In this document: one piece after another, positions 50,646 through 63,300 of the stretch
How positions within the stretch are numbered: the stretch's first letter is position 1
How the letters are laid out: each line of letters begins with the position of its first letter
Assembly (NCBI GenBank): GCA_027886175.1
Contig: JAJNNQ010000009.1
Span: 23,053,501-23,117,500, forward strand
Source of the DNA: Phylloscopus collybita
Lineage: Eukaryota > Chordata > Aves > Passeriformes > Phylloscopidae
Reading direction: 5' to 3'
Length of the DNA: 64,000 nt
Position numbers and translations under genes: made by a program
Notes under the pieces: model-generated
Told to the model about the DNA's origin: nothing
Databases searched by the model: none
Seen by the model: the letters and a program-made list of their open reading frames with translations, nothing else

Positions 50646-50945
50646 ACTGCATTTTCAAGCACAACTGGAGAAGAACTTGATACATTGCAGCAACCTGACA
50701 AGTCAGTGTCAAGGAAAGGCTCCAAAATGGAAATTGGTCCTAAGAGGCAAAACATTAACTCAGTCACTGCTGCCCCTTTGTCCATCATTACTTTGGTTAA
50801 GAAAGGTAGAAAAGATACAATGGCAAGTGGGACCTTGCACAGGACACTTTCCGATGACAAAAAAAAAAAAAAAGGAAGAAAGGATAAGGATTTGCTGGTT
50901 TTTGTCCTCCCAAGAACAAGAACCTGTCAAACCCAAATACCCTGA
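50646..50945 (+). other. Unidentified open stretch, possible old retrocopy
   Basis: About 100 codons open between TAA at 50643 and a stop at 50946. The inferred peptide is rich in Lys, Ser and Thr and reads like a low-complexity nuclear protein (for example KGSKMEIGPKRQ), followed by an A15 run at 50860-50874. I recognise no family and no splice sites. A decayed processed pseudogene is one possibility; chance is another. Confidence 0.2.
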
Positions 50946-53900
50946 GGAAAATTAGGTGACTACTCCAGTTAAAAAACTGACAGATCAGGTTAGTTAATCA
51001 ACGTGTCTGTTCAGGCACCTCACTCTGCCACACAGACATTCATTTGAAAGACAAATGTTAGTGACCTGTTCTGTAAAGTGCTTAGTTTGAGACTCTGGAT
51101 TTTTTCAGGGTAAACTTTGTCCTTTTAATTCAGGTCATTACCGTGCAATATTAAATCTTTGAATTTGGCTTAGGAGAATGTATTTTACAGATGTGGAAAT
51201 TTCTGCCAACATTATCTTTTAGGTAGCAATTCACTTTTAGCATCTGCTAGCAGCAGTGCTTCCCAGTGACAAGAAAGGCTTTTGTCACAGCTATTTCATT
51301 TGCACAGTAAGTACTTGTGGAGAACAGAAATCTCTTCTATTACAGAAATCCTCACCAATGAAATAAAGAAATACTTTTTCTATTTCTTTTTTACTACAGC
51401 TATTGAATGTTGCTTTGTTCTTATTTCTGCATTTCCACAATCTCACAATGCTACCAAAGATTGCTTCCAAATGAGAGTCACACCAGTGTAGAAAGACTGA
51501 GTAGAAAGTGGTGCAGTGTCTGCTGTGTTTCACAGATACCACTGATTATGGATCTGTTTGGCTTCTGCATGCACATATATATTACACTATGAAATCCTAG
51601 TTGCATTTTGTCAGCTCATGCATCACTATCATGGAAATGCTTCTTGACCTTTTATAGCATTCATTGCATTAGGGTGTGCTATTTCACCCTGTGTGACTGT
51701 CACAGAAGTTTAGTAGATGACTAATCCCTGACTGGTTAAATGCTTAATTTTGCAATCTTTTCACTTGATGGGAAAACACAAATCCTGTTAAAACTCAGGC
51801 TATGAAACCATGTCAATTAGGGAGCATATTTGTTTCTATTGATCACAACTGTCAGGAAATAACACATAACACTGACTGGTTTGCATCTATGGCAATCAAA
51901 TTATATCTTCAACTTAAATGATTACTGATAGGACATTCAACACCTGCGTTCAAGCGTAGCTGAAACAAGATACTTGGGAATCAGACAAGAAATTCATGCT
52001 GGTTTTTTGTTTTCACCTTTTCAGTCATGAATCTGTAAATACCTGAATTTACCATTTATACGGTTGGCTTCAGTATTAGTAAATGCAGCTAGTGACAGAT
52101 ACATTGAATTCATCCTCATTACAACAAATGGCTTTTAAAGTTCAGGAAATGTGTGCACCCATCCATCATATTTCGACATGTAAATGATCACTTGAAAATT
52201 AATGTTTCTTGCTTCTGGTTTGCTGTCTCATAAATAATTTAATATTTATTATTCTGCTGAACTGTACGTATTTCTTTAATATTTCCAGTCAACGTGTTCC
52301 ATTGCATATAGAGCTCAAATTGATCCAAAATCTTAATATTTGATGCATATATCTATCTGAGCTGAAAAGCGAAAATAAAGACAGATGATTGTAATTTTTA
52401 CTGTGCTTTATCTTGGCTTAGGATGGACTTCCTATCTGAACTTCTAGTTAATATATTTTGCTCATGTGATGAGGAGTCATGCTTGAAATGCAGTTCTATT
52501 CCTGCTTTTCTTCATTTATCTCAGAACTCTAAAATACATGGACCTGCAAATAGCTTTACATTAGGGACTGCTGTCTCTCTGCATGGACCAACAGTCACTC
52601 CACAGATGTTCACTCCATGGCAACAGGACAAGAACATTCCAGGACGAAGACGCAGCACATGAGCTCATTCAGTTGCTCCAGCACATCTCCTTGAATCCAG
52701 CCAGCTGAGTGTGCACGTGGTGCAAACACGAGTCTTTTTCTCTAAGGTGTAGATACGGAGTGCAAGTGCAACCTATTTGGTTTGAGTTATGCTTTTTCTG
52801 TTATTTTTGAACGATGTGATTTTGTACGTCCCTACAAGTTCTTGTAGTGTGAACGTGTGCTTTAGCTACCCCTGCTGCTATTCTGCTGGAATTGCTGGCA
52901 TTGCTGGCATCTATATAAATTGCTCAGTGCAAGAGAGTGCTCTCTCTTTAATACAGTATGTAAAGCATATTAGTTCCTCCTAATGGAAAACTTCCTGAAG
53001 ATTTTTTTTTGGATGTTCATGTACCTTAGGACAGTGAAGACAATTATCCCTTTAGGAATGACAGGACTGGTATGTGTTTGTGTTCTCTGCTGTTGCACAC
53101 AGCTAAGTCAATACCTACAGTGCATCAAACTCAATCTGTGTGTAGCAGGGCCCATGTTTTTTCTCCAAATACAGCTGCTATACTCATATGCCTGCTCTGG
53201 ATCATGGCTTTGGACTCTTGGTTCCTGTAGCACTGATTCACCATTCAGGGACGCACTTCTCTTTCCCTATATGTTTTCATGAATTTGCCAAAGGATTCTT
53301 TGTCCACTACTACCCAAATCCCATGGGATCAGCCCAGCAGTGACCTACGTTATCGAATTCATTACTGCACAATTCCAAGCCATTTTACATGGAACTCATA
53401 CTGTCTGCACTACCTATCACTTTTATGCAGCCTTTTGAGACCAGATCCTTCTAACCTAAAAAGGAGTATGAATTTCACACTGATATCCTGAAATTAAACC
53501 ACCTTTAAATCATTTTGCCCTCAAAATTTTGTCTTCCTTTATTTGGCACATCTCTAGATTGCAAATCTGATTAAGTATTTGCTGTTTTCTTAGCTAAGCT
53601 GTCTGCTGGCATTTCTGAAATATGTTCCATAGCTAAAGCTGAAATCTTAATTTGATTGAGCAAAAGAGGAGGAGCCAATACACATAAACAGAACAGAACC
53701 TTGTCTGCATGTTTTCCCAGGTCTGTGCAACCTTAATGCAAAAATTTCAAGCAAAACCAGAGGAACACGCGGTCACGACTAAACGCCAAACTAGGAAAGA
53801 TACAAACTAGAAGATTATCTGGAAAACCCCCAAAGACTGTGGTGAAGAGGAACACACGGAAAGCGTATCCGAGAATACAACCCCATTCCTCTGCTTCCAG

Positions 53901-54146
53901 AATTTACCAAAGCAGAGCTTTGAGGCCCCAGCAGCTATACACCAGCAGAGCGGCAGGCCTCCCATGCAATAGCCCCTCTATAATGCCAGCAGAGCAGCGA
54001 CTGGCGGCAGCCCCGCCCCACGCTCCCACCGCCAGGGTCGGCGGCGCTTCCGTCGCGTCACAGCGCGGCCGCCGCCTCCCTTCCCTTCTCTTCCCTTCCG
54101 GGGCGCTGTGCCCGCCCTGCACGGCGCGCCCGGCGCGGCCCGAGCC

Positions 54147-54173
54147 ATGGCGGGCTCTGCTGGCCTGGGCTGA
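54147..54173 (+). promoter_or_regulatory. Upstream open reading frame in GUF1 leader
   Basis: ATG in a strong initiation context (GAGCCATGG) opens an 8-codon frame ending at TGA, 45 bp before the GUF1 start codon. Its context is as good as that of the main start (GCGCCATGG). It matters only if transcription begins upstream of 54147, which is not known. Confidence 0.45.
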
Positions 54174-54214
54174 GCTAAGCTGTGCTGTGCTGAGCTGTGC
54201 TGAGCAGCTGGCAG
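54165..54214. repeat. Imperfect GCTGA/GCTGT pentanucleotide repeat in the GUF1 leader
   Basis: GGGCTGAGCTAAGCTGTGCTGTGCTGAGCTGTGCTGAGCAGC-type pentamers lie between the upstream ORF stop and the GUF1 start. Length changes would alter leader length and upstream-start spacing. Confidence 0.75.
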
Positions 54215-54218
54215 CGCC

Positions 54219-54350
54219 ATGGCGCTGGCCGGCAGGGTGGCGCTGCGCTGGGCGGCACAGCTGCCGAGCCCCTGCCCCGCCGCCGCCGCGCTGTGCCGCC
54301 CGGCCGGGCTGCCCGCGGCGGGCCAGCGGCCCTGCAGCTCCCGCCGCAAG
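54219..54350 (+). CDS. GUF1: GUF1 coding exon 1 (residues 1-44, targeting sequence)
   Basis: 132 nt, phase 0 end, donor GTGAGT. It is very G+C-rich and encodes an Ala/Arg/Pro-rich presequence without acidic residues. The start was chosen as the first ATG in frame with the GTPase exons, in context GCGCCATGG. Exon 1 is poorly conserved in the family, so a slightly different start cannot be ruled out. Confidence 0.82.
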
Positions 54351-57300
54351 GTGAGTCCGCAGGACGTGCCTCTGCAGGCAGCCCTCGCTGGCGTCCGCCT
54401 GTGACAGGGACACATTGCTAGACATTGCTCGTTGGTAGCATTGCCTTGCTAAGGTTTAGGGCTTGACGTGTTTCAGTGGTCTCAGTTCTAGGGGCAGGTT
54501 AACAAAGCTTGGAGAGAGCGGTGTACTGTGAGTAGTGGACGCAATGGATGCAGAATTCACGGGCCAGAAGGACCTTTGACAGAACTCCCAGGATAAGGAA
54601 GGAATTAACAAACCAATTCAGCAAGTGTGCTGGCTGGGTAAAAAAGTAATTCTGGCAGGGTTAAGAGAACTAAATTCAGGGGGCCATTAAGGACATCATA
54701 AGGACACAACCACAGACCCAAGAAACTCACTGATTCAAGAGAGAGATTCCATGCTGGCTAACTAGCGTAAGAAATGAGGGAATCATTTAACCAGTAGAAT
54801 ACTAATTAAAAGACAACTGTGTAATTTTTAGGCAGTCGATATTAATGCCTTTGTTTGCTAAAATGTATAAATAGTATGAAGTTTTTGTAGCTGTTTTCTG
54901 GCTTTGCAGATTTTCCACTAAGTGCCCCCTTCTGCACAGAACTGTAAATAAATAAAATACTTTGGCTTTTGTGTGTGGATTGGCTTCTTGCACACTGTAG
55001 CATCCCTTTCAACTGTCTGCTTTCTCCTTATGGTAACTGATTCTCTAGTTAATGGTTCTGTATTCATATCCTGCTTGTGAAGAATGATGTCCTTAATGGC
55101 CCCCTGAATCCAGTTCTCTTAATCCTTAAGTTTAGTAGTTTCACAGACATGAAACTGTAAAACAAAGTTTTCCAGCTCGCTGTATACATAAGAACATAGT
55201 ACTTTTTACACACTTTCTAGCATAGTTTGTGATTGTTTACTGATAAAAAAATACATATGACTAAAATGAAATGCTGACATTTTAAACAATGGTAACCATT
55301 TAAACATGGTAAGTTCAAGTTTTTCTATGTTCAAACTGCTTTTGGAGAAAAATTATGAAAATAATTAATTCACTTTTTTAAAGGCCAGGTCATATATAGA
55401 GACTGTAACCTTGATTTATGAAATTGATTTTTCAGGAAAAATTAGATATGTCGATGTATCCTGTTGAAAGCATTAGGAACTTCAGTATTATAGCTCATGT
55501 AGATCATGGCAAAAGTACACTGGCAGACAGATTGCTGGAAATTACAGGTAAGCATTCTCATATTATACTACCTTTTCTTGACATGGAAGGTGGCATCTTA
55601 AGTTTCTGTACCTTTGATTATTACTGAAATTTCTCATTTTTTTACTCTTCTAGTGTTGTGCTTTTAGGCTCTCAGTTGTGTAGTGTTACAGATACATGAG
55701 CTTTGTGGTAGAGATCTGCCTACACGTAGGCATAAGAAAATGTTTAATTCATTTAAGGAAGTACGTACTTTGGAAAGAGACTGAAAAGGAGTTTACTGTC
55801 TTGTTCAAGCTATCATTCCAACCAGTCATCCATTAAATGAGTAGGTGGCAAATTTATGATGTTTACTGCCAGTGGTTATGGTGGACTGAAGGGGGTGAGA
55901 GTGTCATGACCTGGGAGTTCTGGACTCATTTAAGGATGAGCAAAACAAAATTAGGGAGAGAAACTTCTGATTGAAGTTATTTTTTATGATTACCTCCCAT
56001 GTATCATTATGAGCATTTTTGCCTGATGCCTGTGATAGAATGGGATTTTGAATTCAGGTCACTCTATGCTAAAGCTCGTCTGCCACTTGAGATTGGGCTT
56101 AGAGCTGTGGGCCAGTCCTCTGCAGTGGTAGGAGGGGAGGTTCCCTTAAGTATCAAAATTATTTACAATTCAAGGGACTTTTTGCTGCTTCTTAATCTCT
56201 TAGATGATCTTGCTTATTCAGGATAGGATTTTATATAACTTTATTGTGTAAACCTTATTTGACAAATGTAAAGAGCTGATGCACAGTTTTGTCTTTGATT
56301 AAAAATCTTAGTTTACCTTAATTGTGTGGGAAAGCTTAATTTGGTCTTGGTTAACTCTTGGTTAATGGCATTTTCAAGATTAATGTAGTAAATTAGTTAA
56401 TTACGTGCTTTTTTTTCTTTTTTGTAGGAACTATTTCTAAAACTGACCGTAATAAACAAGTACTGGATAAACTACAAGTGGAACGTGAAAGAGGAATTAC
56501 AGTTAAAGCCCAGTCTGCATCTCTCTTTTATAATCATGAAGGCATAAACTATCTCTTAAATCTTATTGACACACCTGTAAGTTAAGTATAAACAAATCTA
56601 AATGTCTTTATAGTTAAAAGTAGGAGGTTTCTGACTTCTTGTGTTCATTTAATTCCTCTTTTATAAGAATGTGAACATGTATACAAATGAAAACAACATA
56701 GTACAGAATTTTTTGCAAAAAACTCTAGAAATACTTGAAATTATTTTGAACTTGAATTTGTTTTCTCCACAGGGCCACGTAGATTTCAGCTATGAAGTAT
56801 CACGGTCCCTGTCTGCCTGTCAAGGTGTCATACTTGTAGTGGATGCAAATGAGGTATAGTACTTAATTCTTTTTTTCTGTTTAGTGTTTCAGTATTTCCT
56901 TAAGCTAGAGGGAGACTAAGTGGTGGGGTTTTTGAGTTTTTCCACTAACATTTTTGCTTCTGGTCTATCTCCATAAAAATATTAGGTTGCAGAAAAAGAC
57001 TAATGGGAGTGTAAAAATTATCTAGAGATAGATACTTTTATTGACAGATACCAGAGTTCCATGACATAGCAATAATAGCACAGAATTGATTAGTGAAGAA
57101 TCAGATACTGTTTTTTAGGGAGTATGAATTCTGCAAATGGCAGCCTGGAGGACTTCTAGCTATTGTACTGACACCCATTTGAGTATCTTCAGTTAAAGGA
57201 CTAGAATATGAGGATTATTAAATCATGATTATAAAGGTGGGCACATTATCATCAAAATACTTTGTGAAATCTTTTTCTATGGTGTATTTATGATTGTATT

Positions 57301-60300
57301 GTACAAGGGTCAAATGGGTGCTTCTCTTTCCCATGTTACATCAAAAAACCCCAAACCAAACTAAGTAACTTTTAGTGGTTATGAACGTTTGCTCCTTCTT
57401 ACTTGAGGGGCAAGTGGACTTCTAAGTAAGCCTCAGTAATAAATTCATTTCTTAAATGTACTGGGCTTTGGGGGTTTTTTGTTGTTGTTTTTATGTCACA
57501 TTTAAATATTATGTGATTACTTGGTAGTCTGTATTTGTTCTTCGGTCAGAATGCTGACAAACTCAACATTCTCATCATAATTTTTTAATAAGTATTCTTT
57601 GTTGCTGCTTTATATTGCCTAAAAAGTTAGGCCCATATATTTGTATTGAACATCCCCATATAAATAATCTTCCACTTGATTTGTTCTGAGTGAAGGGAAG
57701 ACAAGAAGTAGCTTCTGTTTTCCCCCTTCTCTAACCCCCGGCACATCCACTCCTGCCTTCTCTGATCCAGTTGTGATATTCTTGCTATATAGTCTCATTC
57801 GTTAGCATCTTTATCTCTTTGTTTTCCCTTGTCTGGTACTTGGATCTGGAAAGGAATCTTCCTTTCTTCTAATCAGACCCTTTGTTTTTGCCATCCTTTT
57901 GAAAGAAATGTGGGGTACAAACTTTATAATTTGTTTTCTTTTATAAAAGTAGCTTTATGGTAAGTTGAAGTTATATTCCTGCTCTGTGGAGTAACTAGTC
58001 TTATCACCATGATAAGCATCTCTTTTTCTTTGTCAGAGTCCATTTGTAAATAGTTTATTGAGGACTAAAAAGTCTCTTATTTATTTCTGAATAGCCACTA
58101 TCATAGCATGCAGAAAAATATGTACTTGGCACTTGATGTGAGCATACTGTGTTACCTATAAATAATTCCATGAAAGTGGTCACAGATACAATTTTATTGC
58201 TTTAATTATTTTCAGATTACAAAAAAAATATGATTAGGAAAGCTGTTTTCTTTCTGAGCAGTTGCATATAATCAATCACCTTTTATTTATCCCATGTCCT
58301 AAATGAAAGAGTTGATAGAATAGCAAAGTAATCTCAAATCGTATAGTATGCCTAAAAATACTCCCCCAAACTGAGGAGATTTTTGTGTTAAACTTTATAA
58401 TGTTATTTTCTAGGGTATTCAGGCTCAGACAGTGGCAAACTTCTATCTTGCCTTTGAAGCACAGCTTTCAATAATTCCTGTCATAAATAAGGTAATAAAG
58501 TTTTTAGTGTTTTCTGTTAAATAGTTGGGTTGTTTAAATGTGTATAGGGCTGATCAGAAATGTAGCCTCAAAGAGAAGTATATAACAAAAAAAGGTTATT
58601 TGTTGTAATATTTATGGGATTTAGATACAACATTACTAGAATGTAGTAGGAATTTTCTGTATTTGCTCTCTATGTAAAATTTTACAGTAACTGCTGGGAA
58701 TTTTTTTAATTTCACAAAATGCATTTAGGTATTTAAAAAATGTAGCACTTAAGGACATGCTTATTGGTGGACTTTGCAGTGCTGGGTTTATGATTAGAAT
58801 TGGTGATTTTAAAAGTTCATTAATATTGAGGAAATGACATGAATAGGAATTCAATATTTAAAAAGCGGAGTCTTAGTTTTAAATGAAACTCAGGTGTTAA
58901 TTTTCTATACAGTTTTGAGGGCTGTATTATTGGAATCACAAGATTAATTACTGCTCAGCTTATGTTAATTGCTTTTTTGTAGATTTATATTGTACTTAAT
59001 ATGTGATCCTTTAAACACTTAATGATTTCAAATTACTTTGTAAACTAAAGATTTTTACCAACTCTTGGACAGAGGTGTTTTCCCTAATGAAACAAGCCAA
59101 AACTAGACTGGTTACAGAGGGCATCCTTCCTGAAATCAAGGAAGGAAGACATTATGAAATGAATATTGATCTTTTCCTAAAGATGGATAGTATTAACTCA
59201 GAAAGGTTCTCTGTTGTACTTTTGAAAGCTACAGTACTGGATGATGTGGGATATGTGATTGCTTGTATATTTAGCAGTTTGTTGTTTTACAGATTGATTT
59301 GAAAAATGCAGACCCTGAAAGGGTTGAAAAACAAATTGAGAAGCTGTTTGATATCCCTACAGATGAATGTATAAGGGTAAGATCTCTTAAGTTTTATAAC
59401 ATGGCTGATAATATAACTGTTACATATGCATGTTGTAAATTAAGAGAGTGCTATCTGTCTGCCTGTTCTTGTCTGACATAAGAATTTCTTTGAAGTTTGT
59501 CTCCTGTAAGAGTGGAGAAAATAACTTTCAGCTAAAAATTCTAGTATTTTTTGAGGAATGGAATCCAAGATTTTAAATTATTTCTCACTGTCAATCCACA
59601 AATGGTTTTCATTTCTATCATAAAAGTAATTGCCATTCCCAAAAGAAAAACCAGTATTTCATAGTAATAGCATTCTGGAGTATCCTTTTGAGTGCTTTTA
59701 TGGGTAATACTATCTGGCCCCTCAAACTGTCCAAGTAAACATAACACTATTTAATTAATAAGTGTAAGACATGTCTTATGAAATTATTGTTGGATTTGTT
59801 CTAGATTTCTGCTAAACTAGGAACAAATGTTGAAAAAGTTCTTCAAAAGGTCATTGAGAAGATCCCACCGTAAGTCTGTATTTAATTGTGTATCTAATTA
59901 ATCTTATAAAGTAATTAGAAAATCATGAGTTGCATTGATACAGTATTGGCAGTAGTTTTACTCTTGATAAGCATCTGATTTAGGGAAAATACTTTAAGGA
60001 GAAATGTAGGAGAAACAGAAGGAGAATAGTGACTTGCACTTAAACAGGAGAGGTGAGTGGGTCACCAGCGAGGCTGAAAAGCAGAAGTACGTTTTCTTCA
60101 CCTCTGTCTTTACCAGCACTGTTGGGCTTTAAGGCCTGGTGAGCAAAAATAAAGGTTGATGCACAGACCCACTGTCAGCAAAGAAGGAGTTGGTATGTTG
60201 AACTATTACAGGAACCAGACCCCTACACATGCATGGGCAATCCTCCACCTGAGGACTGTAGAGCTGGCTGTGTCTGGTCAAAGCTGCTCTGTAGTCTTTG

Positions 60301-63300
60301 AGAAGTCATGGAGATCAGGGGACATCCCAGAAGACTGGAAGAGTGCTAATGTCCAGTTTAGAAGAAGAGCTTAAAGGATCCAGGAATTTATAGGCCCATC
60401 AGACATACTGCAGTCCCTGGAAATGGTATGGAACAAATCCTCCTGGGGGCTGTCACAAATCAGATGAAATAAGTGATTGGGAAAAGTGAGCAGGGATTCG
60501 CCAAGGGCATATTGTGCTTGACAAATCTGATCACCTTCTACAGCAGAGTAACCTGCTGAGTAGTGTGGAGTGATGGACACTGGCTACCTGGAATTCTCTC
60601 TACCTGGATCTTTAAGGTTTTTGAAAAGGTTTCTCACAGAGTCCTGGAGAAACCACAGTGTTACAGTCTGGAGTGGTCTGTGTTGTGGGTGAGAAACCGT
60701 CTGACAGGCTGCACGCAGAGGGTGGTGGTAAATAGCTCCTTTTCAGACTGGCCACAGGTAGGGTCTGCCAGGGTTCAGCACTGGTCTCAATGCTGTTCTG
60801 TATCATCCTAAGTGATCTGGAAGTTGGGATGTGTACCCTAGTGAAGTTTGCCAGCGATACCAAACTGAGAGGGGAAATAGACATTTCAGAAAGGGAGAGC
60901 AACTTTGCAGGAAGACCTAGATAAGCTGGAGGAGTGGGCTAACAAAGAACCTTACGAAATTCAACAGAGGCAAAGATCATGCACCTGGGAATACATAATT
61001 CAGGAGCACAGCACAGGCTGGTATCTCTCTAGCTGGTGAGCAGCTCTGTGCAAATGGACCCGGAGGCCTTTGTGAACAGCAAAGTCAATATGAGTGAACA
61101 GTGTGCTGCTGCAGCAAAGAAAGACAACAGCATGCTGGGTTTCCTTAACATCACCAGGACATCACCAGCAGAGATGAAATTATTATCCCACTCTGTTCAA
61201 TGGTGATTGGTTCACACTTGGAATACTGTGTTCAGATTTGGTCCCTGCTATGCAGAAAATGTGGACAGGCTGAAGAGGGGCCACAGAAGGGCCACAGAGA
61301 TGATCTGTGATTGGGCAACCTGCCCTTTGAGGAGGCTGAGGAAAATGGACTTGTTCAGCCTTGAGAAAGGAGGCTTAAGGGAGACCTTTTGCTGGGTTCT
61401 GATATTTAAACACTAGCTGCAAAGAGCCATTGGAATAATCTCCCCAGGAAAGTGGTGGATTCCCCACCATTGGACACTGATTTGTTTGGGCAGGGTGCTG
61501 GGCTATCTTGTTAAGCCTGTGTTTTTGCCAAGAAAAGTTGGATCAGGTGATACTGGAAATCCCTTCCAACCTGATAGGATTCTGTGAAAGTGTTTGGGGT
61601 GGGTGTGCTTGCTCATTCAATGTTGAATGAAAACACGCTGCATAATATAGTGTTTTAATTTTTTTTGGTTGACAGACCCCAATGTAATACTGCGGATCCT
61701 TTGAAGGCCTTAGTATTTGACTCTACCTTTGATCACTACCGAGGTGTCATAGCTAACATTGCTCTCTTTGGTGGGGAGATTGCAAAAGGACAGAAAATTG
61801 TGTCTGCACACACAAAGAAAAGATACGAAGTTAATGAAGTTGGAATTCTGACTCCAAATGAACATCCAACACATAAGCTGTAAGTAAAAGCTTCTTACAG
61901 TGAAATAAATCATATATTGGGGTAAGCTGTGATATCCTTCATTTGTGTTTGATTTTTGCTTTGAGAGGTAAAAACTGGGAGATATCTAGGGTTTTGTTCT
62001 TGTTCTTTGATGGTGGATTTTTTTATAATTACTATTTGCAATTTAATGCTCTGTGTCATTTTTTATTTTGGGCACACTGAGACAGAAGATTTTAGGGAGT
62101 GCTTTTTAGGCGTTGTTGTGGGGGAATCCATTGTCTTCTGCAGTATATGGAAGAACTGGACAGCTGGGTGTTTAAAGGCTAGTATTCGATATTCTTATTC
62201 AGCTGTCCAATTTATTTCTAGGAACTGCCTTGTTTGAGAGTGGAAGGGAATGGGGCTTCATCTTAGTTATTGCTGCAGCATATTTTGAGGGTGGAAAACT
62301 TAAAATCCATGAATGCAACAGCTTCCAGAAACTGGCTTCTTAATGGCAGCAGTGGGAAGAAAATCAGGTACTTAGAATTAGTGGAGAAGTTTTACCGGTT
62401 TGCATCCAAATGTATGTTAATGACTTTACTGGGGGCATTCTCAGGTTACATTACTGTGTCTGGTGGGTTGAACCCAGCCAGTGACCCAGCCAGCCCCTGC
62501 TCACTCCCTGACCCTAGCAGAATGGGAACTTAGGAGGTACTTGTGGATTGAGATAAAGACAGTTTAATAAACGAAGGAGAGAAAAAAAAAAATAAAAACA
62601 AGTGATGCAAAGACAATCCATTATTCACTACCTCCCACAAACAGACTGATGTCCTGCTAGTCTACAAGTAAAAGCTACCTTGTAAAGACTTCACTTCTTT
62701 TTTATTGCTAAGCATGATGTTCAGTGGTATGGAGTGCCCTTTTGGCCAGTTTGGGTCTGGTGTCCTGGCTGTGTCACCTCCCAGTCTCTTGCCTACCCCC
62801 AGTCTGTTTGTTTGCAGGGGCACAGTGAGAAACCGGGAGGGCCTGTTCAGCAATACCTAAATGTTGGTATGTTATCAACACTTGTTTTAGTCACAGTTCC
62901 AAAACACAGCTTCATACAGGGCTGCTTTGAATTACTCCATCCCAGCCAAAGCCAGTGCACTGTGCTTCACTCAATATTTACCATGTATTCACCTCCTATT
63001 AGCACAATGTGCTGGTGGAAAGTGTTTGTCTAGTTTCATCCTACTGGCATATGAAACTTGCTGTGCTGGCAGCTGGGAACTGTTCAGGTTTCTTTGTCTC
63101 AGGAGCTTCTCAAGGGTCCAGCTCCAGCTTTTAAACTGGAAGAAACACAGTATTCAAAATCCAAGATCATAAATGTACTGTTCAGCTGTAACAGAAAAAG
63201 GATGAGTTGATACTGTTCACAACTCAGAGGTGAAACAACTTAAATCTCACTTCTGGACTTTGGATGTGGGCTTTTAAGGGGGTGATTTGAATTTCTGGCT

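Larger units (their letters stand above)
49951..53984. other. Intergenic DNA upstream of GUF1
   Basis: AT-rich DNA with no supported gene. A protein-like open stretch at 50646-50945 and a perfect hairpin at 50203-50229 are noted separately. Open frames at 52423-53491 are short and lack splice context. Confidence 0.45.
53985..54420. promoter_or_regulatory. GUF1 CpG island promoter
   Basis: A dense CpG block surrounds the GUF1 first coding exon, in contrast to the CpG-poor flanks. It includes an Sp1-type GC box CCCCGCCCC near 54012 and CGCGTCAC near 54056, which resembles a CRE/ATF half-site. No TATA box is seen, as expected for a housekeeping CpG-island promoter. Long open frames on the minus strand here are by-products of the high G+C content. 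Confidence 0.8.

Noticed and set aside
53904..54425. 173- and 145-codon minus-strand frames and a 171-codon plus-strand frame over the CpG island
   Set aside because: They are low-complexity Ala/Arg/Gly/Pro frames typical of G+C-rich DNA, overlap the confirmed GUF1 exon 1, and have no recognisable domain.
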